From positions 1 to 28,306 of the forward strand of contig JBBSTY010000037.1 in assembly GCA_038235385.1 (NCBI GenBank): 28,306 nucleotides of DNA. The letters are read 5' to 3'. The stretch's first letter is position 1; every line of letters begins with the position of its first letter. Source of the DNA: JBBSTY01 sp038235385. GTDB lineage: Bacteria; Actinomycetota; Acidimicrobiia; Acidimicrobiales; Acidimicrobilacustridaceae. Of this stretch, positions 14,119 to 21,951 are shown piece by piece. Position numbers and translations under genes: made by a program. Under the pieces are notes generated by a model, which was not told the origin of the DNA, did not search any database, and was given only the letters and a program-made list of their open reading frames with translations.

Positions 14119-15654
14119 ATGACGTTGAAGTTTGGAACCGACGGGGTCCGCGGCGCGGCGAGCGAGCTGACCGACGAGCTCGTGGAGGCGCTCGGGACCG
14201 CCGCAGTTAGCGTCCTCGACGCGGACCGCTTCGTCATCGGGCGTGACACCCGCTGGTCGGGCCCTCGGATCGAGGCGTCGTTGCGTCGCGGCATCGAAGC
14301 GGCAGGGGTGTCTGCGGAGGGCTTGGGCGTGGTTCCCACGCCCGCGGTGGCGCTCGTCTCGTCCGACGAGCAGGTCGCCGGAGCCGTCATCTCGGCATCG
14401 CACAACCCCTTCGCCGACAACGGCATCAAGTTCTTCGCTCCGGGTGGCCTCAAGCTGACCGATGCCACCGAGGCCGAGCTCGAGGCCGAGCTGGACCGTG
14501 TGCTCGCCGCCGGCCGCTCCGCCGAGGTCGTGGGAGGTGGGGCGGCCGACGGCGCCGATGCGGGCGATGGTGGTGCCGACGATGGCGGTGCGGACGCGGT
14601 CGGCGCGAACCACGGACGGTTCGACGTCGACGGTGGGTTCGTCGGCGGGGTCGTCTCGCCCACAGATGCTCGACCTCTCGACGCGGTCGACGGTGGCGTG
14701 ATCCCGCCGGCCCATCCGGGGCCGGGAGCCTTTCGGACCGCGCCGGCGGAGCTGCAACGGATCGGCAGGTACGTCGAGCTGGTGCAGGGGTCGGTCGCCG
14801 GACGGGATCTCGCCGGCATGAAGGTGGTCATCGACTGCGCCAACGGGGCAGCATCGCTCGTCGCGCCTGCGGTGCTCGACGCGCTGGGGGTCGACCTCCT
14901 GGTGCTGCACGCCGAACCCGACGGCACCAACATCAACGCCGACTGCGGCTCGACCCACCCCGAATCGCTGCAGTCCGCCGTGGTCGAGGCCGGCGCCGAC
15001 GTCGGGTTGGCGTTCGACGGCGATGCCGACCGCGTGCTGGCGGTCGACGAGCGGGGACGACTGGTCGATGGCGACGAGCTCATCGGACTGTGCGCGATCG
15101 ACCTGCGCGAACGAGGCGAGCTGGCGCACGACACCGTGGTGGTCACGGTGATGACGAACCTGGGTTTCCACCTCGGGATGGCCGAGCACGGCGTGAAGGT
15201 CGTGCAGACCCAGGTGGGTGACCGGTACGTACTGGAGGGCCTCGAAGCGGGCGGCTACGTGCTCGGCGGGGAGCAGTCCGGGCATGCCATCTTCCGGCGC
15301 CTGGCCACGACCGGCGACGGCCTCCTCACCGGGGTGCAGCTCCTCGATCTCGTCCGACGGTCGGGCCGACCGCTCTCCGAACTGGCGGCGGGGGCGATGC
15401 GCCGCCTGCCCCAGGTGCTCGAGAACGTGCGCGTGGCCCATCGCGACCCCGAGATCGCCCGGGCCATCGCCAGCGAGATCGCGGTCGTCGAGGCCGACCT
15501 GGGCGCCACCGGACGGGTCCTCGTCCGGCCGAGCGGGACCGAGCCGCTGGTGCGGGTGATGGTCGAGGCCCCCGAGGCCACCACGGCCCAGCAGGCCGCC
15601 GATCGGCTGGTCGCCGCCGTCGTTGCCGCGTGCGGCGCTCCACCCGGCGAGTGA
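14119..15654 (+). CDS. glmM: phosphoglucosamine mutase
   Basis: GlmM converts glucosamine-6-phosphate to glucosamine-1-phosphate on the way to UDP-GlcNAc. The 511-residue product has FGTDGVRG at the start and the phosphoserine loop ISASHNP (Ser94). It has the metal loop DGDADR (300-305), the sugar loop GEQSGH (384-389) and the phosphate loop RPSGTEPLVRV (470-480). Usual length is about 445. The excess lies at about residues 134-208, a Gly/Asp/Ala-rich stretch between domains 1 and 2. GAGGAG at 14109-14114 supports the ATG. glmS, the preceding pathway step, is next. Confidence 0.96.
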   Translation: MTLKFGTDGVRGAASELTDELVEALGTAAVSVLDADRFVIGRDTRWSGPRIEASLRRGIEAAGVSAEGLGVVPTPAVALVSSDEQVAGAVISASHNPFADNGIKFFAPGGLKLTDATEAELEAELDRVLAAGRSAEVVGGGAADGADAGDGGADDGGADAVGANHGRFDVDGGFVGGVVSPTDARPLDAVDGGVIPPAHPGPGAFRTAPAELQRIGRYVELVQGSVAGRDLAGMKVVIDCANGAASLVAPAVLDALGVDLLVLHAEPDGTNINADCGSTHPESLQSAVVEAGADVGLAFDGDADRVLAVDERGRLVDGDELIGLCAIDLRERGELAHDTVVVTVMTNLGFHLGMAEHGVKVVQTQVGDRYVLEGLEAGGYVLGGEQSGHAIFRRLATTGDGLLTGVQLLDLVRRSGRPLSELAAGAMRRLPQVLENVRVAHRDPEIARAIASEIAVVEADLGATGRVLVRPSGTEPLVRVMVEAPEATTAQQAADRLVAAVVAACGAPPGE

Positions 15655-15726
15655 GCCCGTCGCCTCGATGCCGGACGCGGGGTGTGGTGGCGTCCCGGCT
15701 GGGCCACGGTCGCAGGGGTGGACCGG

Positions 15727-15732
15727 TACAGT
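15727..15732 (+). promoter_or_regulatory. probable -10 element for glmS
   Basis: TACAGT in the 148-base gap between glmM and glmS is a good -10 match. I see no clear -35 at the right distance. It would give a leader of about 65 bases. That gap holds nothing else I recognise, and no glmS ribozyme-like structure is evident by eye. Confidence 0.45.
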
Positions 15733-15802
15733 TGTTGCGTTCTGACGACGTTCGACCTGCAGCGTGGCTGGCGGGCCCCCGTTTCACCGAAGGAGCATTC
15801 CC

Positions 15803-18800
15803 ATGTGCGGCATCATCGCCGTCGTCCGGCGCCGCAGCGATCGGCCCGTCCCGGCAGCTCGTGACCTGCTCGCGCCGCTCGAATCGGTTCCCGATCTGCT
15901 CGCGAACCTGGCCGACGAGGCACTCGTCGCCGCACTGACCGATGCGGCGGAGCGGGTCGGCAGGGTCGATGCGCTCCTCCGGGGGGTTCCCGGGGTCGAG
16001 GCGCTGCTGGGCGATCGCGCCCTCCTGGGTGCGGTCGAGTCGATCACGACTACCATCGATCACCTGGTCGAAGACCTCGAGGACCGCCTCGACAGCGACG
16101 CCGGGCGCGCCATCGAGGACCTCGAGGACGTCAACGCCGCGCTCATCTCGCTGAAGGACGCCGTCTGGGCGGTGCGCCGCGACCGCCTGCTCACGGCTCG
16201 CGCCGTCGACGACCTCGCCGGTCCCGACGCCGGCCGATCGGCGCTCGAGGCGTACACCTCGATCCAGCAGGCGATGTCGGCGCTCGACCGGCTGGAGGTG
16301 CGCGGACGCGATTCGGCCGGTCTGCATGTGCTCGTGAGCGATCACGGCCTCGACGCGTCGTCGGCGGCTGTCGCCCATGCGCTCGACGACCGCGCCGACG
16401 GGGGACTGTTCGGGGCCATGGCGGTGCGCACGCCGGAGGGTCACCTGAGCTTCGTCTACAAGGCCGCCGCGGAGATCGGGGAGCTGGGCGACAACACGCT
16501 CACCCTCCGAGATCAGATCCGCTCGGACACCCTGCTCCGGCGCGCGCTCGATGCGCCCGACGCCCGCGCCATGGTGCTCGGGCACACGCGCTGGGCCAGC
16601 GTCGGCATCATCAGCCAGGCGAACGCCCATCCGCTCAACAGCGAGGAGCTGGATCTCACCACGGGTCCGTACGTCACCGCCGTGCTCAACGGCGATGTCG
16701 ACAACTTCGCCGACCTCAAGGCCACCGAAGGCCTGCGCATCGCGCACGAGATCACCACCGACGCCAAGGTGATCCCGACGCTCGTGTCGCGCCGGCTCGC
16801 CCGCTCGGCGAGCCACTCGAGCGGAACCACGTCCGAGCAGCTGGTCGAGGCGTTCCGCGAGACCGTCAACGAGCTCGAGGGCTCGGTCGCCATCGCCGCC
16901 AACGCGGTCACCAGCTCCGACGAGCTCCTCCTCGCCCTGCGCGGAAGCGGGCAGGCGATCTACGTCGGTCTCGCCGAGGACTCCTTCATCGTCGCCAGCG
17001 AGCCGTACGGGGTGATCGAGGAGACGTCGTCGTACCTGCGCATGGACGGCGAGACCCCGTCAGAACCGGGCAACCCGGCCACCCGGGGTCAGGTCGTCTC
17101 GCTCCGTGCCGACGGTGCCGGGACGCTCGCCGGCGTGCGCCGCTTCGCGTACGACGGCACCGAGAAGCCGGTCACCGACGACGAGCTCGCCGTGGCCACC
17201 ATCACGACGCGCGACATCGATCGTGGCGACGCGCCGCACTACCTGCTCAAGGAGATCAGTGAGGCACCGGCGTCGTTCCGCAAGACGCTGCGCGGCAAGC
17301 TGATCGAGGTCGACGGCGCGCTGGCCGTGCGCCTCCCGCCCGAATCGCTGCCGGCCGACGTGCGCGAGCACCTGCGTGACGGGTCGATCCGACGCGTGCT
17401 CGTGATCGGTCAAGGAACCGCGGCCGTTGCCGGCCAGAGCCTCACGGTGATCCTCGCCGAGGCCGTGGAGCACGGCCGGCTGTCAGTCGATGCAGCGCTC
17501 GCCACCGAGCTGTCGGGCTTCGAGCTGCGCGACGACATGTCCGACACCCTGGTCGTGGCGGTCAGCCAGTCGGGTACGACCACCGACACCAACCGCACCG
17601 TCGATCTCGTGCGGGCCCGGGGGGCCAAGGTCGTCGCCATCGTCAACCGGCGGGGGAGCGATCTCACCGATCGGTCCGACGGCGTGCTCTACACGTCCGA
17701 CGGTCGCGACGTCGAGATGTCGGTGGCGTCCACCAAGGCGTTCTACTCCCAGATCGCGGCGTGCTTCCTGCTCGGCTACTCGATCGCCGAGGAGGTCGGC
17801 CTGCGCGACGGCTTCGACCGCGCCACGCTGCTCGAGGCGCTCCGCGACCTGCCGAACGCGCTCACCCGCACCATCGACCTGCGTCCGCAGTTGGCCGACG
17901 CGGCGCAGCGGTTCGCGCCGAGTCGTCGCTACTGGGCGATCGTGGGCAACGGTGTCAACCGGATCGCCGCCCAGGAGATCCGGATCAAGCTCTCCGAGCT
18001 CTGCTACAAGTCGATCGCCTGTGACGCCACCGAGGACAAGAAGCACATCGACCTCTCGTCCGAGCCGCTGATCCTCGTGTGCGCGGCCGGGCTCACCGGG
18101 TCCACGGCCGACGACGTCGCCAAGGAGGTGGCGATCTACCGTGCGCACAAGGCGGCGCCGATCGTGATCGCCACCGAGGGGGAGGAGCGCTTCTCGGCTG
18201 CGCTCCAAGCCGTGCTCGTCCCGGCCACGCACCCGACGCTGGCCTTCGTGCTGTGTGCGATGGCCGGCCACCTGTTCGGGTACGAGGCGGCGCTCGCCAT
18301 CGACGCGCAGGCCCATCCGCTTCGCGAGGCGCGCGGTGCCATCGAGGCCGCGGTCAGCGCGGCACGTGGCTCTGCCGACGCGAACGACCGTCTGCTCGAC
18401 CGGCTCGACCCCAAGCTCGAGCCTCTGGCCGGCCGCTTCTTCGAAGGCCTTCGCAACAACGACTACAACGGCCACCTCGAGGCGAGCACCGCCGTGCGGT
18501 TGGCCTCGTTGTTCCGGTTCGCCATGGGGGTGCTGCCGCTCGAGGCCTACCAGATGGAGTACGGCCGGCAGGGATCGCCGAGCGTGGTGGTCGAGGACCT
18601 CACGTCAGCTCTCACGCGGGCCATCGAGGAGCTGACCCGCCCGGTCGATGCGATCAAGCACCAGGCCAAGACCGTCACGGTCGGCATCTCCCGATCCGAC
18701 GAGACGCTCCTGCAGGTCGGGTTGGTGAAGGAGGTCCTGGCCGCAGGGGTGGCGCGCGACGAGCTGAGCTACACGTCGTTGCGCACGCTCACGAGCCTCG

Positions 18801-19297
18801 ACCCGTTGATCGACGAGATCCTGGGCTACACGCGCTACGGCATCACCGGGCGGATCGAAGGGCTCGGCGAGGGCGTGGTCAGCGCGTCGATCGTCGACCG
18901 CGGTGGCATCGGACGCGAGTTGCGCAGCCGTCTGGACGACAACCCCGAGCTGCGGGGCACGAAGCACCGCGTGGCGGTCGAGAAGGTCGTGACCCTGGCG
19001 AAGGGCCGCAGCGACGGTCGGACCGTGCTCATCGTGCCGGAGGTCAAGGACACCTACGCCACCGGGCTCACGCTGTTGCACGTCACCTTGCGTTCGGACC
19101 TGTCGATGACCTCGTTGCGCACGGTCCTGCAGGGGTACCGGGGTCGCTACAACGCCCTCAAGGACGTCGTCACCGAGACGGAGCCGACCTTCCGCGACGA
19201 CCTCCTCCCCCAGGTGCCCGTGGTCGAGCTCATGACCGCACCGCTGTACGACGTCGCCGACCACTGGCGCACGTCGCCTCCGACCCCATCAGCGTGA
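15803..19297 (+). CDS. glmS: giant glutamine--fructose-6-phosphate aminotransferase-like protein with insertions and C-terminal extension
   Basis: GlmS makes glucosamine-6-phosphate from fructose-6-phosphate and glutamine. At 1164 residues this is nearly twice the usual length (about 610). Glutaminase marks are present: Cys2 (MCGIIA), RGRDSAG (168-173), HTRWA (261-265), NAHP, LNGDVDN (295-301) and Asp320. A mostly helical insert of about 140 residues separates MCGIIA from the rest. The linker HYLLKEISEAP (479-489) leads to SIS domain 1 (SQSGTT 588-593, VASTKAF 641-647) and SIS domain 2 (GNG 715-717, Lys729, Glu732, His748). Residues 850-945 look inserted. QAKTVTVG (954-961) resembles the normal LAKSVTVE C-terminus, but about 200 more residues follow. 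ATG 15803 is required because Cys must become N-terminal; AGGAG supports it. Another sugar specificity is possible. Confidence 0.88.
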   Translation: MCGIIAVVRRRSDRPVPAARDLLAPLESVPDLLANLADEALVAALTDAAERVGRVDALLRGVPGVEALLGDRALLGAVESITTTIDHLVEDLEDRLDSDAGRAIEDLEDVNAALISLKDAVWAVRRDRLLTARAVDDLAGPDAGRSALEAYTSIQQAMSALDRLEVRGRDSAGLHVLVSDHGLDASSAAVAHALDDRADGGLFGAMAVRTPEGHLSFVYKAAAEIGELGDNTLTLRDQIRSDTLLRRALDAPDARAMVLGHTRWASVGIISQANAHPLNSEELDLTTGPYVTAVLNGDVDNFADLKATEGLRIAHEITTDAKVIPTLVSRRLARSASHSSGTTSEQLVEAFRETVNELEGSVAIAANAVTSSDELLLALRGSGQAIYVGLAEDSFIVASEPYGVIEETSSYLRMDGETPSEPGNPATRGQVVSLRADGAGTLAGVRRFAYDGTEKPVTDDELAVATITTRDIDRGDAPHYLLKEISEAPASFRKTLRGKLIEVDGALAVRLPPESLPADVREHLRDGSIRRVLVIGQGTAAVAGQSLTVILAEAVEHGRLSVDAALATELSGFELRDDMSDTLVVAVSQSGTTTDTNRTVDLVRARGAKVVAIVNRRGSDLTDRSDGVLYTSDGRDVEMSVASTKAFYSQIAACFLLGYSIAEEVGLRDGFDRATLLEALRDLPNALTRTIDLRPQLADAAQRFAPSRRYWAIVGNGVNRIAAQEIRIKLSELCYKSIACDATEDKKHIDLSSEPLILVCAAGLTGSTADDVAKEVAIYRAHKAAPIVIATEGEERFSAALQAVLVPATHPTLAFVLCAMAGHLFGYEAALAIDAQAHPLREARGAIEAAVSAARGSADANDRLLDRLDPKLEPLAGRFFEGLRNNDYNGHLEASTAVRLASLFRFAMGVLPLEAYQMEYGRQGSPSVVVEDLTSALTRAIEELTRPVDAIKHQAKTVTVGISRSDETLLQVGLVKEVLAAGVARDELSYTSLRTLTSLDPLIDEILGYTRYGITGRIEGLGEGVVSASIVDRGGIGRELRSRLDDNPELRGTKHRVAVEKVVTLAKGRSDGRTVLIVPEVKDTYATGLTLLHVTLRSDLSMTSLRTVLQGYRGRYNALKDVVTETEPTFRDDLLPQVPVVELMTAPLYDVADHWRTSPPTPSA

Positions 19298-19677
19298 TCG
19301 GCATCGGCGTCGACCTGGTCGAGGTCGACCGGTTCCGCAGGGCTCTCGTCCGCACCCCGCGTCTCGTCGACCGGTGCTTCGCCCCGGACGAGGTGGCCTA
19401 CGCACAGCGTCGCCGCGACCCGGCGGAGCGCTTCGCCGTGCGCTTCGCCGCGAAGGAGGCCGTCATGAAGGCCCTGGGCGTCGGGCTGGGCGAGGTGCGC
19501 CTCGTCGACATCGAGGTTCGTCGGGTCGCATCCGGCGCGCCGTCGATCCTGCTCCACGGCACCGCGGCGTCCCGCGCGGCCTCCCTCGGGGTCGCCCGGT
19601 GGTTGCTGACGATGACCCACACCGCGCACCACGCCGAGGCCATCGCAGTCGCCCTGGGCGCCGCCGAACCTGCGTAG
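19294..19677 (+). CDS. acpS: holo-[acyl-carrier-protein] synthase
   Basis: AcpS transfers 4'-phosphopantetheine from CoA to acyl carrier protein. The 127-residue product has the usual length, with IGIGVDLVEVDRF at the N-terminus (Asp7 as metal ligand) and RFAVRFAAKEAVMKALG (Glu55). The C-terminal TMTHTAHHAEAIAVAL resembles the usual SHt..yA.A.v motif. It starts with GTG in a GTGA overlap with the glmS stop, so it is coupled to that gene. acpS next to nnr and alr is common in actinobacteria and firmicutes. Confidence 0.95.
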   Translation: MIGIGVDLVEVDRFRRALVRTPRLVDRCFAPDEVAYAQRRRDPAERFAVRFAAKEAVMKALGVGLGEVRLVDIEVRRVASGAPSILLHGTAASRAASLGVARWLLTMTHTAHHAEAIAVALGAAEPA

Positions 19678-19701
19678 CCGCCCGGCGCTCGGCGCTGCGG
19701 G

Positions 19702-19900
19702 GGCACGCAGGAACAGGTCCCTTCTCGAACGTGCGTGGCAGCGCGGTGCGGGCGGCGGTGGTGGCACGCAGGAACGGGTCGCTTCTCGAACGTGCGTAGG
19801 AGCGCGGTGCGGGCGGCGGTGGTGGCACGCAGGAACGGGTCGCTTCTCGAACGTGTGTAGGAGCGCGGTGCGGGCGGCGGCGGTGGCACGCAGGCACGGC
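19702..19900 (+). repeat. 61-bp tandem direct repeat, three full copies plus a partial fourth
   Basis: Copies begin at 19702, 19763, 19824 and 19885, each with GGCACGCAGG, a period of exactly 61 bases. Units contain GAACGGGTCGCTTCTCGAAC, then GTGCGTAGG, GCGCGGTGCGGGCGGCGG and TGGTGGCACGC. Copies two and three differ at very few places, so the array is recent or kept uniform. It fills most of the 249-base gap between acpS and nnr. The period is not a multiple of three, so it does not encode a protein repeat. Confidence 0.9.
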
Positions 19901-19926
19901 GGGGGAGCGGGTGGCAAGCTGGTCGG

Positions 19927-21360
19927 GTGATCCCGATCGTGACACCGACGGAGATGGGCGCGATCGACGCCGCGTCGTCGGAGCCGGTGGACGTCCTGAT
20001 CGGGCGGGCCGGCGCCGCCGTCACCCGATCGGCGATCCGGATGCTCGGAGGGACCTACGGGCGCCGGGTGGTGATCGTCGAGGGCAAGGGCAACAACGGC
20101 AACGACGGACGTGAGGCGGCTCGACGGCTCCGAGCCCGGGGCGTGCAGGTGATCGAGCTCGACGCGACCGATCCCGGGCCGCGTGACGAGGTGCCGGCGT
20201 GCGACCTGGTGATCGACGCGGCCTACGGCACCGGCTTCCGGGGCACGTTCGAGCCGATCGTGGTCCGGGAAGGCACACGCGTGCTCGCGGTCGACATCCC
20301 ATCAGGTGTGGACGGGCTCACCGGTGCCGTCGGCGGAAGGGTGCTCCGGGCCGATCGCACGGTGACCTTCGCGGCGCTCAAGCCGGGGCTGCTGCTCCAG
20401 CCCGGCGAGAACGAGAGCGGGCGGATCGAGGTCGTCGACATCGGTCTGGATGCGTCGGGGGCGCGTGCGCATCTCGTCACTGCGGCCGATGTCGCCGCCT
20501 GGCTTCCGGAGCGCCGGGCCGACACCCACAAGTGGCGCTCGGCCGTCTGGGTGGTGGCGGGGAGCCCGGGGATGGTGGGAGCCGCAGCACTGGTCTGCGG
20601 CGGCGCGCAGCGAGCAGGTGCCGGCTACGTGCGGGTGAGCACGCCAGGCGGTGGGGGATCGTCGGCCGGTCGGATCGCCACCGAGGTGGTGCACGTCGAC
20701 CTCGTCGCGCAGGGATGGGCCACCACGGTGCTCGACGGTCTCGAACGCTTCCGAGCACTGGTGGTGGGCAACGGGATGGGCACGGATCCGGCGACCGCCG
20801 AGCAGATCCGCCACCTGGTCGGAGGGTCGGGGATCCCCACCGTGGTCGACGCCGACGGGCTCTCCGCGCTCGCCGGCGATGACGGCACGTCCCTGACCGG
20901 TCTGGGCGACCAGGTGATCCTGACGCCCCACGACGGTGAGTACGAGCGGTTGACGGGTTCGAAGCCGGGAGCCGACCGCCTCGGCGCCGCCCGCACGCTC
21001 AGCGCCCGCACCGGTGCGGTGGTCCTGGTGAAGGGCTCCACGACGGTCGTCGCCCGTCCCGATGGACGGGTGCTCGTGTCGAACACGGGCGATGCCCGAC
21101 TGGCCACCGCCGGCACCGGCGACGTGCTCGCCGGGATCATCGCAGCGTTGTGCGCTCGGGGCCTCGAACCGTTCGAAGCGGCGGCGGCCGGAGCGTTCCT
21201 GCACGGTCTGGCGGCCGACCTAGGCTGGCGCGACGGCCTGGTCGCGGGCGATGTCGTCGCCCTCCTCCCGGCGGCGCTCAGACAGGTGCTCGGCGCCGAT
21301 CACGACCTCGGCGTCGACTCCTCGTTCCCACCCATCACCCGGCTCGATGAGCCGACCTGA
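19927..21360 (+). CDS. nnr: bifunctional NAD(P)HX epimerase / ADP-dependent dehydratase
   Basis: Nnr repairs hydrated NADH and NADPH. The N-terminal half epimerises the R and S hydrates and the C-terminal half dehydrates the S form using ADP. The 477-residue product has the epimerase motifs GKGNNGNDGREAAR (about 53-66), DAAYGTGFRG and VDIPSGVDG. The ribokinase-like dehydratase has VVAGSPGMVGAA (209-220), GNGMGTD, LTPHDGEYERL and ATAGTGDVLAGIIAAL (393-408, catalytic GTGD). The GTG at 19927 lacks a Shine-Dalgarno; CAAGCT six bases upstream could be a weak -10, giving a leaderless mRNA. Confidence 0.95.
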   Translation: MIPIVTPTEMGAIDAASSEPVDVLIGRAGAAVTRSAIRMLGGTYGRRVVIVEGKGNNGNDGREAARRLRARGVQVIELDATDPGPRDEVPACDLVIDAAYGTGFRGTFEPIVVREGTRVLAVDIPSGVDGLTGAVGGRVLRADRTVTFAALKPGLLLQPGENESGRIEVVDIGLDASGARAHLVTAADVAAWLPERRADTHKWRSAVWVVAGSPGMVGAAALVCGGAQRAGAGYVRVSTPGGGGSSAGRIATEVVHVDLVAQGWATTVLDGLERFRALVVGNGMGTDPATAEQIRHLVGGSGIPTVVDADGLSALAGDDGTSLTGLGDQVILTPHDGEYERLTGSKPGADRLGAARTLSARTGAVVLVKGSTTVVARPDGRVLVSNTGDARLATAGTGDVLAGIIAALCARGLEPFEAAAAGAFLHGLAADLGWRDGLVAGDVVALLPAALRQVLGADHDLGVDSSFPPITRLDEPT

Positions 21361-21373
21361 CCGGAGACCCCCT

Positions 21374-21949
21374 GTGCTGCGTGAACTGCCCGTCGTCGAT
21401 CTGATGGTCACCGAGGTCATCACCTTCACCGCCGACCAGAACGTGCAGGACGCCATGCGTCTGCTCGTGACCCACGACGTCGACGCCGGCCCAGTGGTGG
21501 ACGACAACCACCACGTCATCGGGGTGTTGTCCACCGGTGATGTCATCGTCGAGGAGGCCCGCCTCCACCTGCCCACCATCGTCAACTTCCTCGGCGTCAA
21601 CGTCGCGCTGCCGTGGAACGACAAGGGGCTCGACGAGTCGGTGGCCAAGGCCCTCGGTGAGTTCGTCGGGGACGTCATGAGCTCGCCGGCGGTGACGGTC
21701 GAGAACGACGCGACGGTCGAGGACGCGGCCACGCTGATGCACGACAACAAGGTGTCGCGCCTGCCGGTGGTCAACAGCGCCGGCCGGCTGGTCGGTCTCA
21801 TCGCCCGGGGCGACATCGTCCGGGCGATCGTGCTCGGCCTCGACGAGCCCGATCAGCCCACCGAGTTGCCCGACGACGAGTTCACCGAGATGCTCGAGGC
21901 CCGGGTGGCCCACTCGGACGAGGCCGCCGCCGTCGACGAGCAGGGCTGA
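21374..21949 (+). CDS. protein with two CBS domains
   Basis: The 191-residue product is a CBS pair without a fused catalytic domain. CBS 1 spans about residues 1-60 (VVDLMVTEVITFTADQNVQDAMRLL, then GPVVDDNHHVIGVLSTGDVIVE). CBS 2 spans about 95-150 (VGDVMSSPAVTVENDATVEDAATLM, then RLPVVNSAGRLVGLIARGDIVRAIV). An acidic tail ends it. CBS pairs usually bind adenosine nucleotides and act as energy sensors, but the partner here is unknown. GTG 21374 has GGAGA at 21363-21367; ATG 21347, overlapping nnr, is an alternative. Confidence 0.88.
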   Translation: MLRELPVVDLMVTEVITFTADQNVQDAMRLLVTHDVDAGPVVDDNHHVIGVLSTGDVIVEEARLHLPTIVNFLGVNVALPWNDKGLDESVAKALGEFVGDVMSSPAVTVENDATVEDAATLMHDNKVSRLPVVNSAGRLVGLIARGDIVRAIVLGLDEPDQPTELPDDEFTEMLEARVAHSDEAAAVDEQG

Positions 21950-21951
21950 AC

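Noticed and set aside
13978..15441. Minus-strand frame of 487 codons opposite glmM
   Set aside because: The glmM frame has all catalytic motifs; the antisense product shows no domain pattern or ribosome-binding site.
15655..15802. glmS ribozyme riboswitch before glmS
   Set aside because: I see no conserved ribozyme core or matching helices by eye. A covariance-model search would settle it.
18079..19293. Extended + strand frame upstream of acpS
   Set aside because: The extension runs inside glmS in another frame and is Arg/Gly/Ala-rich. The GTG at 19294 gives the normal AcpS N-terminus.
19702..19900. CRISPR array
   Set aside because: The 61-bp units are directly adjacent with no unique spacers, and no cas genes are nearby.
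19398..20024. Minus-strand open frames through the 61-bp repeat giving His/Arg/Pro-rich peptides
   Set aside because: The period is not a multiple of three, so the frame shifts each copy. There is no start signal, and the frames overlap acpS and nnr.
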